DNA from: Phallusia mammillata
Lineage: Eukaryota; Chordata; Ascidiacea; Phlebobranchia; Ascidiidae
Assembly (NCBI GenBank): GCA_003260075.1
Contig: QLIY01000393.1
Coordinates: 76,235-140,234, forward strand
Reading direction: 5' to 3'
Length of the DNA: 64,000 nucleotides
The translations under genes were made by a program, and so were the position numbers. The notes beneath the pieces are model-generated. The model did no database searches, was not told the origin of the DNA, and saw only the letters and a list, made by a program, of their open reading frames with translations. Below, piece by piece: positions 23,567-35,900 of the stretch; the first letter of the stretch is position 1, and every line of letters starts with the position of its first letter.

Positions 23567-25619
23567 TGCGTATCATATGTAAAAGTGATAAAAAAAATTT
23601 AAAGTGATGAAAAAAATTTTAACGGAAGTATTTACATTTTTCGCAAAAATGGAAAACGTTTTTTGTGAAGTGACAACTCTTGCTGTGTTTTTTTGTGATG
23701 TGATTTCATAATTTCTAATATGTATGATATTTTGTAAAGTTGTGCATGTGCGAATTAATTGACTTCCAAAATCACCTTTCCAGAAATGAGTTTGAAAATG
23801 ATATCGGACCCGTTTGAAACAGTTTCGTGACAAAAATGTCAGTTTAAAACTTGTAGGCGAGTTTGGCCAAATAGATCAAAAAAGTGCAATGATTGCCTTT
23901 GAAAAAATAGTCATGAATCACTACTGTATTATAGAGATTAAGTTCAATCTCGCCTTTTTTGTGTTTATTATCCACATGCACTTCCTCTGGTGAAACATTA
24001 GCGAAAGTGTTTAAATTTAAAGTTAAAAAAAGAAATTGAAATGTTTTAAACTAATGATCATTTTAGAATATGTTAAAAGATTAGTTTTTCGTTAGATATT
24101 TTCCACTGTGCAGCGAAATTTTCGTTGTTGCAGATTCATATCCTGGTTTGGGCTTCATGACAAACTCGATAAAATGCGGGTGTGGAAATAAAATAAAGGT
24201 GGATAAATATTAAGTTCGTAAGTGTGTCGAAAGCTTAAACGTTTAAAAGAACCAATGTTTCAACTGGTCATGTTCATGTACTTTGCTTGGAAGAGGTCGG
24301 ACTTCCAACAAGTCTTTGAGTTTAGTTAAATTCTTTTGTTTGAGTAAAGAAAGCGCTTAAGACATAACACTACGACCATGAGCTTACGACAATACAACTT
24401 ATAGTTTGTTGACCACTGTTCTAAACTCTGATTTTAAATTTTATGTACTGTTAGCAATATATTTACTACTTTGCTTACCATAAACAAAAGCATCACTATA
24501 TATTTTTCGAGCAGTTTTATAATTGCGTCATTAAATAACTATTATTGCTTTTGTTATTCTTGTCTAAGCTAAAAACACGTTTTGCGCCTTAAATACAAAC
24601 ATTGTCTTAATTAAATGATGGCAATTATTATAACGGTCTGGATATTTTTGTTGGTGTTTAACAAAACGTGTCATTTTCTTCTTGCTTGCACTCCAATTAA
24701 CAAAATTTTTCATATAGCCCTGCGGTTGCAAAACTGGGTCTGTGGGCACTTTGCAGTTTGATATTGTATTAGTCGCGCCCGTGGAGTTACCTGCTCTTGA
24801 ATCTTTCCTACGCGAAGTTACCTCTAAAAACTGGATAAATTTTTTCCTGCATGTGGTTGTGGGAATCTTTACACAAGGAAAGGAAATCGTAACTCAAGCT
24901 TTTGCTGAGTTACATACCGACATTTACTGTGGACCTGGTGCACCATGAAAAAGAAAATGGACCATTATGATAAACAAAAACGTTTAGAAACCACTGATTT
25001 AATGATTTGTATAATATTTATTTATGATGCCCCGAACCCGCCTCCAAAGGCTTGGGCCGAAACCGAATATTCGGCCGAATAAGGCCGAACCTAAAATCCC
25101 CTTTCTGATTGATATTTTCAACTGAACTTTTATTTAACTGCTAATATATTGCAGACAACGTGGCTCGTAATTTACAGACGCAACGGTTTGTTAATTCATG
25201 ATATTTCATAGTGGCGATTTTTACAGTTTTGTTAATGATTTCATACAATCAAAACAAGTTAAAAAGTTCGGTTTCGGCCGAATTAAAAAAAATGTTTCAG
25301 CTGAAACCGAAACATAAGAAAACGGCGTATTCGGCCGAAATGTTTCGACCAACCGAAACTTCGGTACATCACTAACATCACACATAATCACTTGCAATTG
25401 CACCACAATATCAGACTTCCATATGACGTAACAGTAACCTTAAATTTTCTCTCTCTTCTATGTTGAGAAAACTTTGGTATCGGAATTATTATGGGACTGC
25501 GTGCGGTGATTTGCAGAATCAGCGCTTGAAAGTATCTGTTTCAGATTACAGATTATTACATAAGTTAAATTCGTAAGTGACAGGTTGAAGTATTGGTGAC
25601 TTGGCAGGGTATTTTTTAG
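23567..25619. other. Spacer between the two catalytic units
   Basis: No supported gene. It is AT-rich and contains a degraded copy of the GATGCACCGAAC-type transposon at about 25023-25374. A 68-codon open frame at 24742-24948 has no recognisable domain. Confidence 0.5.
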
Positions 25620-27406
25620 TGAAACTTAAGACAAATTTCTCAAACATGGAGACCGCTAATATGATGGGGAATATTACGAGCAAGTTTGAAACATATGCTG
25701 CCTCAAGCGTGGACAGTAAGTCACGAATGTTCAGAATTTGAAACGCTTTGTTCTCCTTAAAGTTAAACTAATGGTTGTCGAATTATAACGTGCTATAATT
25801 GCGTAGGTTTTTTTTATAATTCCAAAATGCAAACCATGGGATAAGTGTAACTGAGGATACAAAGCACCAAAGCTGGGGTTCAAGATACAGTGTGTTGACA
25901 CTGTCAACTAGTGATGCACCGAACCCGCCTTAAAAGGTTTTGGCCGAAACCGGATATTCGGCCACGAGGCCGAATAACTTTGGCCGAATCAGGCCGAACT
26001 TTAAGTATCCTTTTCTATGGATGTTTTCAACTTAATCTTGTGTTGTTGATGCAAGTGACTGGTTTATGGCACTCCAAAATCACTTTTAAAATGCGTAAGC
26101 TTTACTAAACTTCTGTTATTTTGCAGACAGCATGGCTCGTATTTTTAAGATGCAAAATTAGTTAATTTGTGATGTTTCATATTGGCAAAATTGTCATTTA
26201 AGACTGTCATTTCATACAACCAAATTTTCGTAATTTCACAAAATCATTGGAAAACGACATATTCGGCCGAAATGTTTCGCTCAACCGAAACTTCGGTGCA
26301 TTACCAACATAAAGGATGACCCGGCAAAGTTCGCCCTTATTTCTCGAATAACTACGCCACTGTGCAAAATGGCTGTCAACTTTGTTGCAGATTTGATGTT
26401 AATTAAAACAATTCGTGTACAAACGCATCAAGCTAATAAATGATAAGTATAGTGCACAGCTTCATGTACTTTTTTTAAGTAATTGTAGACCAAGCGAAAA
26501 AAAGGTTAAGGATCCCTGCTAAACTGTAAAACGTAACAAATCTTGGATCTGAAAAAAGTAATAAATAAAGCTTTAAACGATTTGTCACATGTAATTTATG
26601 GAAACAGGTATATTTTATTTGATGAGTCATCTATAATTTGTCATTTGAAAAACAGTAAACGGTCCAATGATTTTAGTTGTAACCAAACATACTAATTCAG
26701 GTCAACTACCGGCAACTTGGGTGGAAATGGAAGGTCAACATTGCAAGCGATTGCAAGTATTACCAAATTCCTCCGAATACCAAACTGTTTTGCAAAAATT
26801 CCAATACACAATGCCAAATAATAACCTTATTAGGGTAAGGACAAGTAGTTACTATTTTGACTAAAGTATTCAAAAATACCTAAACAACTGTGGTTTAGAT
26901 GGTACGTATACAGAACACAACCCTACGGAGCCAGTTTCAGGCGCAGAAAAGAAAAGTCGAAAAGAAAATCCAAAACGTAATTGTAACCAGAGAACTCTTT
27001 CATGGAACTGACGGAGATGCCTGTGATAAAATTGCACAACACGGTTTCGACAGAAGCTATGCAGGAAAACATGGTGAGCATGGGTTACTACGCAATGTTT
27101 TTTGCTACGAGAATTTAATCGTTGTATTATTCAGGCGCGACATACGGAAGAGGCATTTACTTTGCAGTAAGTGCGCAATATTCGCATAAGTTCACACTAT
27201 CAAATGCTCAAGGAGAGAGAAGCATGTTATTGGCCGAAGTTGTGCCTGGAGCTTATTGTCGAGGAAATCCGCAAATGTCTGTAGCTCCAATGCAGAGTGA
27301 CGGGACACCGTTTGACAGCGTTGTTGATAATGTTTCAAATCCTGGCATGTATGTGGTGTTTCGGGATGCTAGTGTTTATCCTACTTACCTCTTGACGTAC
27401 AACTAA
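25620..27406 (+). CDS. Headless second WWE-PARP catalytic unit (partial tandem copy or alternative 3' end)
   Basis: Four exons: 25620-25715 (second half of a WWE: LKTNFSNMETANMMGNITSKF), 26701-26834, 26899-27073 and 27135-27406 (TAA). The last three have exactly the same lengths (134, 175, 272 nt) and phases as the catalytic exons ending at 23566. Motifs are LFHGTDGDACDKI, GRGIYFAVSAQYS and NPGMYVVFRDASVYPTYLL, so the ART core looks intact. I found no WWE first half, macrodomain or start codon between 23567 and 25620. It may be a truncated tandem duplicate, or an alternative set of last exons spliced from the upstream gene, whose phases match. An AATAAA lies just after the stop (about 27412). 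Confidence 0.72.
25909..26306. mobile_element. hAT-type element, relative of 19926-20354
   Basis: Left end TAGTGATGCACCGAACCCGC; right end CTTCGGTGCATTACCA, mutated. No clear target duplication remains. Lies inside the headless WWE-PARP unit between its first two exons. Confidence 0.7.
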
Positions 27407-28203
27407 TACATAAATAAACTTTGCTAAAGATAATAAACGCCTTTTTGTAAAGTTTGCGGTTTATGATATGCTATAAATGTGTGAATTATTTGGAATTTTC
27501 GTAAATAGACAAATATTGTGTACGCTAATTATCATTTCAAACGTTTTTGCTAATTTGAACAAGAAGAATGTTTAAAAATACATTCGAATTATTAATACCC
27601 TACTTGATTTAACTTTAAGCTTTGTTTCTGAAAAAGTAACTGGGTATTGGGGATGTTTCAAACTTCTGCTACTAAGGGTTAGGATTTTTCCGCACGTTAC
27701 AAACGATTATCGAAAGTAATAAACATTATAATTTTTATCAACTAATATTTGTTTTGAATGATATTTCGGAAAACGAGAATAAGCGGGGTTAATTAACTGA
27801 AGGCCACTTTCCGATGTATTTTATTGCCAGAACACTCCACTCATCCATTCGGTTTAAACGCAATTAATGTGACCTGAAGGTTATAGGACAAGTAGGCATT
27901 CAACACATCAGTCGTTTTCTGTCTTTTTTTTCGTTTTACAAGCGAGTTTACTCAAAAGGTTAAATAGTTATTTGCCGACGGTCAAACAATGGTCAAGAAA
28001 CAGCGACGTAATAGTATGATTCAGATTGTTACAGGTTGAATGTAAGTGTGAAAATTCATTGTTTGGGACATTGAGACGCGACAAGATAGAACAAATGGAA
28101 TCGAAACAAGCGGTCGCAAACCACAAACGTTGCGTTGACCGAATGTTTGCAATTTGCCACGTACAGTGAAATTTGAGATACTAATCGGAGTCTTAATTAA
28201 AAT
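27407..28203. other. Spacer, AT-rich, no gene seen
   Basis: After the AATAAA of the preceding catalytic unit I see no coding exon, repeat boundary or RNA gene in this stretch. Confidence 0.4.
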
Positions 28204-28598
28204 TGGAGTTTTTTGCTGCGTTGTACCTAATGGTGATAATGCCCCTCATCAGAATTAAAATAAAACAGTACAAACTCTTTATTGAAAACAGATGGGAGGT
28301 TATTTCTAAGTTTGTTTTCGGAATTCGCGATCCTTCGGTTTTTAACCAGCTTGAAACCATGTTGTATTCAAGTTCAAGTGAAGATTGGTCACTCAAAAAA
28401 ATGTGGCTGGCCGAAATTCTCACCTCAAACCCGATCCTTAGCAAGGAAGAGACCAAGAGAGTTTGCAACTGGGCTCAGGAGACAAATGATTCTAAAATGG
28501 CTTCTTCTCTAGCCGATCTCTTATCTGATAATCTTCACCTAATCATTTCATGTCTTCTTCCAGATGACGTCAACAATCTCCTGCGTAGTTCAACATAG
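28204..28598 (+). CDS. Unassigned open exon, possible NLR/NACHT-like remnant
   Basis: An open frame ends at a TAG (28596-28598), with a potential AG acceptor inside it near 28250. The frame contains NRWEVISKFVFGIRDPS and WAQETNDSKMASSLADLL. The segment W-x-x-x-x-x-F-V-x-G resembles the helical region after NACHT modules of NLR proteins, but I see no P-loop or repeats nearby. The composition looks protein-like rather than random. It is either the last exon of a gene whose other exons I cannot find, or a relic. Confidence 0.3.
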
Positions 28599-28819
28599 AA
28601 CTAACTCGGTATGACAATGATTAGAAATGCGCTGTGTGCCAAATTCAGAGAGGGGAATCTTACAGTTTGTATAATTCCTAGTCCAGATGTAGCCAACCCG
28701 CGGCTCCGGAGCCGAACACAAATGTCGAGAATAAAAAAATGCTGTGCAATAACATGAGCGAACCTGCTTCAAGTAGCTGCAATTAACCGCGACTAAATAC
28801 CATGAAACGTAAACTTGGA

Positions 28820-29065
28820 AAGAGGCAAAGTGGCGGTGCACAGCTTAATACACAATGTGAAATTATTGTTTCGGTATGCAGTGTATGCGCGCACGAAACA
28901 ATATATGTTTGTTAACAAACTGACTAACTAACAACAAAAAGTCGAAAATCTTGAGACAAAAACCGACATTGCATTTGAAATTGCAAAACGACTTTGTGGC
29001 TCCCAGCGTTTTTTTTTACTATGTGAAATTTATCCGAATGGCTCTTAGAGTGGTAAAGGTTGGCG
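28820..29065. repeat. Dispersed repeat, copy 1
   Basis: About 245 bp recur, diverged, at 35560-35900, sharing segments such as TCGAAA...CTTGAGACAAAAACC and GACTTTGTGGCTCCCAGCG. The second copy has an extra insert of about 90 bp. Family unknown. Confidence 0.6.
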
Positions 29066-29081
29066 AACCCTAGGCCTAATT

Positions 29082-29920
29082 CAGCGCTTCTCAAACTAGG
29101 GTCCGCGGTTTCCAGTGGTCCGCCCAGAGATATGGGAGGGACCGCGAGGCAGAGTCGTAAACGGGCCTGAAATTGGAGCTCGAACCCGGCCCAACCCGAA
29201 AGTACAAGCCCGAAACCCGGCTCGGACCCGATTCGTTTTTGAGAAGCCCGTTTACTTTCGAAAGTTTGATTGACAGGACTATATATTGAAACTTGAGGAA
29301 AGGACAAACAATAAACACAATAGACAATTGGTCTTTAACAAGGCGTTTTAGGGCTTTTTGATATTAGGTCAGGACCAGCAACTGGCTACTTAGCTAGATA
29401 AATTTATTTAAAAAAAATACTGACACAGAGTGTAAAGTCCGGCCCGAATTTTTTTGAAGAAAATTAAGCCCGAACCCGGTCCGACTTACAACTCTGCCGC
29501 GAGGAGCTTGATGTATTCTACAATCTCATGTAACCACAGATCTTGCGAGTATATAAGCAAAAATTAGACAGATAGATGAGTCTTCAGTGACAAGAAATAG
29601 TTCTTCACTGCATTTTCAAGTGACACAAAAAAAGCAATTGTTCGCGCACAATGTGACTATTGTTTTAATCCTTTGTGACGTAATAATTGCCATTCAAACA
29701 TTCCCACACCGAGTAATCTAATGTAAGTAAACTAAATTCATCCAGCATGTTGTTGTGGGAATAGTTTCGCAAAGAATAAATTAGATTCTTGTTGTTAACT
29801 ACAGGTTTTCGCTCATATATACACTTAGTTCATAAATACATAAGGTTTGGACCGCGAGTGCCCCAGAAAATTGCTAATTGACCGTTGTAACAAAAAATTA
29901 AAAAAGTTTGAGAACCACTT
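29082..29920. mobile_element. hAT-type non-autonomous element with nested element
   Basis: The left end is CAGCGCTTCTCAAACT and the right end AGTTTGAGAACCACTT, flanked by the 8-bp duplication GCCTAATT (29074-29081 and 29921-29928). No transposase frame is seen. Confidence 0.8.
29150..29496. mobile_element. Nested hAT-type element
   Basis: Ends CAGAGTCGTAAACGGGCC and, inverted, GGACCG...CTTACAACTCTG, with a perfect 8-bp duplication CCGCGAGG at 29142-29149 and 29497-29504. It lies inside the older element 29082-29920 and so is younger. Confidence 0.8.
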
Positions 29921-31075
29921 GCCTAATTGTACCAACTTTATCCACCCCGGTCAATAATCTTTGAAAACGATTTTATTTCAGTTATATTTTGTTCCGTCTT
30001 CTAATACATTTACGAGATCTTTTCTAGAGAGAATGAACTTTTGTAGCTCTTTTCTACATTATTAGTCGAAATTTCTTTTTGTTTCGATAGAATTAGAAAT
30101 ATTTTCAAGGCCATCTTACTGGCACTGAAGTCAAGGTTACATATCTGATTGCAGCGATGGTGCGTTTCACACACTTGCAGTTAAAAGTAATGGAATTGTT
30201 CAGGGTTCCTTGTCGAAGCCAAAACACTGTGAACACTGTTATTTTGGCAGCAGCCAAAAAAGTATTTCGCAGGATGATGGATGTTACATACCATGGGGGG
30301 GGGGCGAAATGTTCAGGGTTTCTTGTCGAAGCCAAAACACTGTGAACACTGTTATTTTAGCAGCAGCCAAAAAAGTATTTCGCAGGATGATGGATGTTAC
30401 ATACCATTTCCGATTACCCTTAAAAGAGAAACTGGCCAATGCAAAGATAACGCATAGAGAACACAGCTGACATGGATACAAGACGGTTGGTTAATTTCAG
30501 AACGAGTTTCGAGGGATGCGAGTAGCAGAGGTGGAATCATGATTCTCTCGTAAAAACGGGAGCGAAACTCTTCAGAAGGGGTGTCAACTTCTTCTGTGGC
30601 GAAGAAATGTGTAGTAAAGTTGTCATTCATTGCAAGGCCGCTTTGAGAGTTTCGGAAACAGTAGCTGTAGTAAATAGGCTTTGGTCTGCAATAAAAAAAC
30701 GTCCTTATCGCTAGTGGTCAAATGCTAAAATAATCTGGTACCGAATTAACCTGTAGAACTTTCGTTTGCAAGTGGTAAGCAGTAAAATCATACGTAACGA
30801 CTAAGCTGTCATAACGAGCAGTCGAGCACAGGAACAAACAGTTTTTCTCAAGTGGCCTAAGAAAAACAATGAAACAAATGGGATAAAATGCATAAAATAA
30901 TGAAAATACAATAGTGAAATAACAATCTAAACATTTGAAAAGATTTTCGGCTAGTGTTTTTTCCTTGTGGGAAATAGTGCAAAGCTGAAAATATTTTACA
31001 GCGATCGCCAGAGAGTTTTATCTCGGTAAAGCTGGTTCTGACGACCATAGCCATCTTGTTTACTGTAAGCAACAA

Positions 31076-33138
31076 TTAATGCAAAATCGCCTTCGTTTTT
31101 TTACGTTTAGACTTTTTACTGTCTGAAACATCTTTCAGTGTGCCAATACGAAGTTGCTTTGAAGCAACATACGCTGATTGAATTAGAGAACCTTTTACGT
31201 CTTTGCCTTGCGATGCTCTGGGGGGGGGGCCGAATTAACCTGTAGAACTTTCGTTTGCAAGTGGTAAGCAGTAAAATCATACGTAACGACTAAGCTGTCA
31301 TAACGAGCAGTCGAGCACAGGAACAAACAGTTTTTCTCAAGTGGCCTAAGTATATATTTATTACGATACACATCACGAAAAACAATGAAACAAATGGGAT
31401 AAAATGCATAAAATAATGAAAATACAATAGTGAAATAACAATCTAAACATTTGAAAAGATTTTCGGCTAGTGTTTTTTCCTTGTGGGAAATAGTGCAAAG
31501 CTGAAAATATTTTACAGCGATCGCCAGAGAGTTTTATCTCGGTAAAGCTGGTTCTGACGACCAATGGCCATCTTGTTTACTGTAAGCAACAATTAATGCA
31601 GAATCGCCTTCGTTTTATTACGTTTAGACTTTTTACTGTCTAAAACATCTTTCGGTAGAGCTACTAACACCATACGTTTCTCCTGATCCAAAAGTGGGGG
31701 GGGGGGTCTTTCAGTGTGCCAATACGAAGTTGCTTTGAAGCAACATCCGCTGATTGAATTAGAGAACCTTTTACGTCTTTGCCTTGCGATGCTCTTTCGA
31801 TAATTTTGGTGGGTTTCTCGTCTGTTTGCTTATTTGCAAGGACTTTATCTTCAAGAGGAACAGTTGATTTAGATTCTTTAGCCTGCTGTTTAAAATCTAC
31901 AACTGACTGCTGTGCAATAGGCCAATTCGATTGATTCTCGTTTTCAATCTTTGGCGGTAATGTATCTTTTTCTTTTGTCGGTTGCTTGAGATAATTTTTG
32001 GCTTCTACTTCTATCGCAGCAGCAGTGAGCAGTTGACCGATTGTAGTATTTTGTTTTCTCGATTGATCGGCGATTTCTAGTCTTGATCTGTCTTGGCTAT
32101 TTAATCTATTTTTCCATCTATGGGGTCGTGGCATGACTGCCCGACTTAGTGGCGGTGTCGCTGCAAAAACAAAAACCTCAGTAGTTTTTAATTTTTGTGC
32201 CAATAACTTTCGCCTGGGCGGTTTGGGTGGCGGAGTTTGTGTGCTGGAATTTCGCACTTTGGCGTTTTCTGCAAATGGTAAGACGTAACGTGGACTATCC
32301 AGAAATCTGTTTAGGTTAAATTTTGGTGAAAACTCGACAATAGGGGGAATATGGGTGGAAATAAATGCAGAGGGCATCGAAGCTGTATCTTGATCACAGC
32401 GTATGGGTGGTCCTCTATGAGTTTGTCCACTTCTAGACAAGTGTGATGTGCCCCATGTCACTAAAGTTGCCCCTCTTAATACATCCGGATCAGTAATAGT
32501 TGATTGGTTGTGTACGGGACATTCTGGAACACATTGTATTTCTGTTCTCAAGCTGGTGGATGTTTTGGTTGTAGCAGCGTATGGTTTCCAGGGATCAGGC
32601 CATCTTAGAACCCGTCGAAGAGGTTCACTTGGTAAGGGTATAGCAGTAACTTGAACAACTTCACTTTGTTGAAGTTTATGTCCTTGTGGCTTTAATGACG
32701 TGGTTTGGGTAGTCGAATCCCTTACAATAACGGTTGTGGGACCATTATTAAACTGCTTTGCATTGGTACGCAGTAAGTAATTGACCTGCGTCCATCCTGA
32801 GTCATTTGAAAGAGCTGAACACATATTTTGCACCCATTCCGGTTTTACTGAGGAAGAGGTTCTGCCAAAAATTGTTTTCCAAACTGCTACAATGTCTTTC
32901 CCGTAAAGACCGGATTCAATGTGAGCTGAAAGCGGGCGAATTGGGGGGGGGGGCAATATCTTTCCCGTAAAGACCGGATTCAATGTAAGCTGAAAGCGGG
33001 CGAATTGGACGACCTGTTTGGAACAGCACTACATCTCTCGGGTGCAACGTTATATATCTGCTGTCAACCGTCTGCTGTAAGAACCAGCATCCTTTATTAT
33101 GACTTGCTATGATGCAACCTGTTGAGAAACATTTTTTT
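31076..33138 (-). CDS. Unknown Pro/Lys/Thr-rich protein, gene fragmented by assembly joins
   Basis: Reading the reverse strand, an AG acceptor near 33139 opens a frame CIIASHNKGCWFLQQ ... LHPRDVVLFQTGRPIRPL. It continues through KDIVAVWKTIFGRTSSS, a Thr/Pro-rich middle with STQTPPPKPPRRKLLAQK, and a Lys/Gln-rich end. G10 runs at 32943-32953 and 31696-31706 interrupt it, each with a duplicated flank. The undisturbed copy at 31076-31221 gives the likely true C-terminus (LKDVSDSKKSKRKKTKAILH, then TAA at 31076-31078), a basic tail. About 450 residues are visible in what looks like one large last exon. I recognise no domain; the start lies in unseen upstream exons. Confidence 0.5.
31232..31706. 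repeat. Uncollapsed duplicate segment between two G10 runs
   Basis: 31232-31598 repeats 30738-31090 almost exactly, apart from a short gain near 31350. It is bracketed by G10 at about 31222 and 31696. The sequence after the second G run repeats 31119-31221. This is the pattern of an alternative haplotype contig wedged between overlapping neighbours. Confidence 0.75.
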
Positions 33139-33353
33139 ATTTTTTCGGGTTGAATTATTATAATAATTAAATATATTTAAATGATAGTTTAGGGCTCTGA
33201 TGCTTATTTTAGAGAATATTATTCTAATTGTGCTGTACCTTTTATGTTTTTCGTTTCGGAAGATGAGAAAGGACTACGCCTAACTGCGTTTTTTGAATTC
33301 TCCAATTTGGTTTCTACGCGACAAAATGAAACATTAAATTTTGGCATACTAAG

Positions 33354-33718
33354 TAGGCCTACCATATTTCCATCCCCACAAAGGAGGACACATTGTTAAA
33401 TAGGATATGAAAAGATAATTTAGGGCCCCCCCCAAAAAGTAAAAGCTTTAGAAATGAGATGGTATGAATTATAGTTTGAATAAAGTTTAAAGCTTGTATT
33501 CTCAAAAAAATGTAAAATCCACCTGCATTTTAAAAAAATCAGCTGAAAATGTATATTTGGTTGTTTTCAAAGGCATAATTGTTACTTATGTGTTCGGTAA
33601 ATCAGAAATTCTTTTAAAAGGAGGACATTTGGGCACTTTTTCTTGTCCTCGAAGGACAACTTGGTTTTTGTTAAAAAGGAGGATATGTCCTCCAAAAAGA
33701 GGGCGTATGGTAGGCCTA
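33354..33718. mobile_element. hAT-type MITE, 365 bp
   Basis: Inverted ends TAGGCCTACCATA / TATGGTAGGCCTA with a perfect 8-bp duplication ATACTAAG at 33346-33353 and 33719-33726. Confidence 0.8.
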
Positions 33719-35002
33719 ATACTAAGAAGTAAGTCTTACGCAAACTTTTATAAGACAACATACTTATAGTGGAGTTCAGCGAAACAGGGAAGTTGAAAAT
33801 TCGATTTACATCTGATCCACGATCCTGTTTGTGAAAATACATTGGTCAGTTAGTTATTATACAATCCGAACTGGTATGATTAAAATTAACTGAAAACAAT
33901 AACGTGTGGGTAGGTTTATAGTTTTTGCGCCCTCGGTCAACGATTAGTAAGTTATGACATAAACCCGTCATTACCTGCATCGACAAGGACCAAACTCTTA
34001 GGTGAAGACACCTGTAAAAAGCACAGTTGCAGATAAATGTATACATTAACCCACAACACACTTTTTTCAATCTCTTACCTCTCTTCCTTTAACCCCATGG
34101 CAGGTATAGGAATAAAAATTCCCTCCTCGTTGCCACATGTTTTCCAATACGGATACAAATACGCCATTTTGCAAGAGCATATAAATGCACAACCGGTTTT
34201 TACTTTGATTTTAACGGAAAATGCTCATAAAGTTGTAAGTTACCATGAAAACGATTATTGGGTAGGAGGCAGTGTGACGTCACAATGCCGCGGGGGGGGG
34301 GGAGCATATAAATGCACAACCGGTTTTTACGTTGATTTTAACGGAAAATGCTCATAAAGTTGTAAGTTACCATGAAACCGATTATTGGGTAGGAGGCAGT
34401 GTGACGTCACAATGCCGCATATGTGACAGTTTTGGCTGACAAATGTTTGCAAGCATCAGTTTATTGGGTGTTAAGTTACTGGCATCAGAGGCGTCAGCAT
34501 TAAATTTAGTTTTTGTGGAAGATAAGAAATCAAACCTGTATCTTGTGTTTATGCTTGGTGATGGTGTATTAGCAAACTGAAGAATGATACGTGTTTTTAT
34601 ATTTATTTATCGATTAAAGGTTTTGTCTTGTGTAGATTCTCTGCTTTGTTTAACACCATAACCAAAATAAGTTAAATGAAGTTTTGGTGACAATTAACTT
34701 TAATCAAATCAGATCCACTCGAAAAAAATGTTTACAAGACAAACTGTAGTGTTTTACCAAACTAAAAAGCTACATAAGTTTAGCATTTTTATTAAGGTTC
34801 TGTGTTTTTTTTTAAACGCCACTCTAATGGTTTGCCGGTGTTGTTTGTTTTTGCTGTTCGCATGAAAGTAATTGAGTAATAACTGCCACTAGTTTCGAAT
34901 TTGGGTCAGGTCAACTTTCCTTTAATGAAAATGCGACATTTTAGGCAGTATCATACAACTTAAAATATTTTGCTTGCATTCACAGTTTTTCAGGCTCCAC
35001 TG

Positions 35003-35083
35003 CAGGGGTCTCAAACACGCGGCCCGCGGGCAGCATGCGGCCCTCCAAGTGTTTTTGTGCGGCCCGCGAAGTCACTTTTAGAA
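35003..35083. mobile_element. hAT fragment cut by G10
   Basis: Begins CAGGGGTCTCAAACACGCGG, the end of a common hAT family with GGCCCGCG motifs, and stops at the G10 run, so the other end is missing. Confidence 0.6.
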
Positions 35084-35559
35084 GGGGGGGGGGGTTAGTT
35101 ATGTGGATTTTGATTTTGTTCGTCTTTTTTTGTTTGCGTTTAACATATCGACTCTTACCAAGTTTTAGCTGGTATATACGAAACCCTCAACTAGTACATT
35201 TCAAGGTTATTTCTGGCATATAGGGGGGGGGGACATTGTTGCGTCATTAAAGGTCATTGTTTTCATACAAAGCAATAAAGCACAGTTGGTTCTTGTGCTT
35301 AATTACACTATATAGGGGGGGGGGCTACTGTATATGTGTGACGTATGACCAGAATTTCGGTCGCTTATAACCCGAAACTGTTTTCCATGTGCATTATTTT
35401 AATGATGATGACAAAAGTTTTTGTCTAAAAGTCTGCGCAATAAAATTTCTACGTTTTATTTTGGCAATTCGGTTTATAGTGAATCTATACTCATGTTCTG
35501 TGTCTTGTGTACCTAAAACTGTTCCGAATTAAGTAGTTAGGTGGTGTTCGGCAAACTGG

Positions 35560-35900
35560 CGGTGCGCAGGTTAAAACTCAATTTGAAATTATTGTTTAGG
35601 TTTGCAGTGTATGTGCGCACGCAACAATATCTGTTTGTTAACATCTGGCTTACGCGTTTAACAAAAACTCTGGGTCCTAAAAAAAACATTCAATGAGTTT
35701 CATTTGCTTTTACTGCTGACGAGACCGGTTATAAGAACGTGTACGTCATATGCAAGAAACTAACTTACAACAAAAAGTCGAAAGGCTTGAGACAAAAACC
35801 GACATTGCATTTGAAATTGCTAAACGACTTTGTGGCTCCCAGCGTTTTTTTACTATGTGAAATTGATCCGAATGGCTCTTAGAGAGATAAAGGTTGGCGT
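35560..35900. repeat. Dispersed repeat, copy 2
   Basis: Diverged copy of 28820-29065 in the same orientation. Confidence 0.6.

Larger units (their letters stand above)
28599..31075. other. Transposon-rich spacer
   Basis: It holds the dispersed repeat, the nested hAT pair at 29082-29920, and a G10 join at 30295-30304 flanked by two near-identical 98-bp segments (30197-30294 and 30310-30408). From about 30738 it also carries flank sequence duplicated at 31232-31598. No supported gene. Confidence 0.5.

Noticed and set aside
24742..24948. 68-codon open frame as an N-terminal exon of the headless PARP unit
   Set aside because: No similarity by eye to any KH, macro or WWE exon, and it ends in a stop rather than a donor.
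33421..33435. C8 run as another gap placeholder
   Set aside because: Only eight bases, inside an intact transposon with both ends and target duplication; no duplicated flanks.
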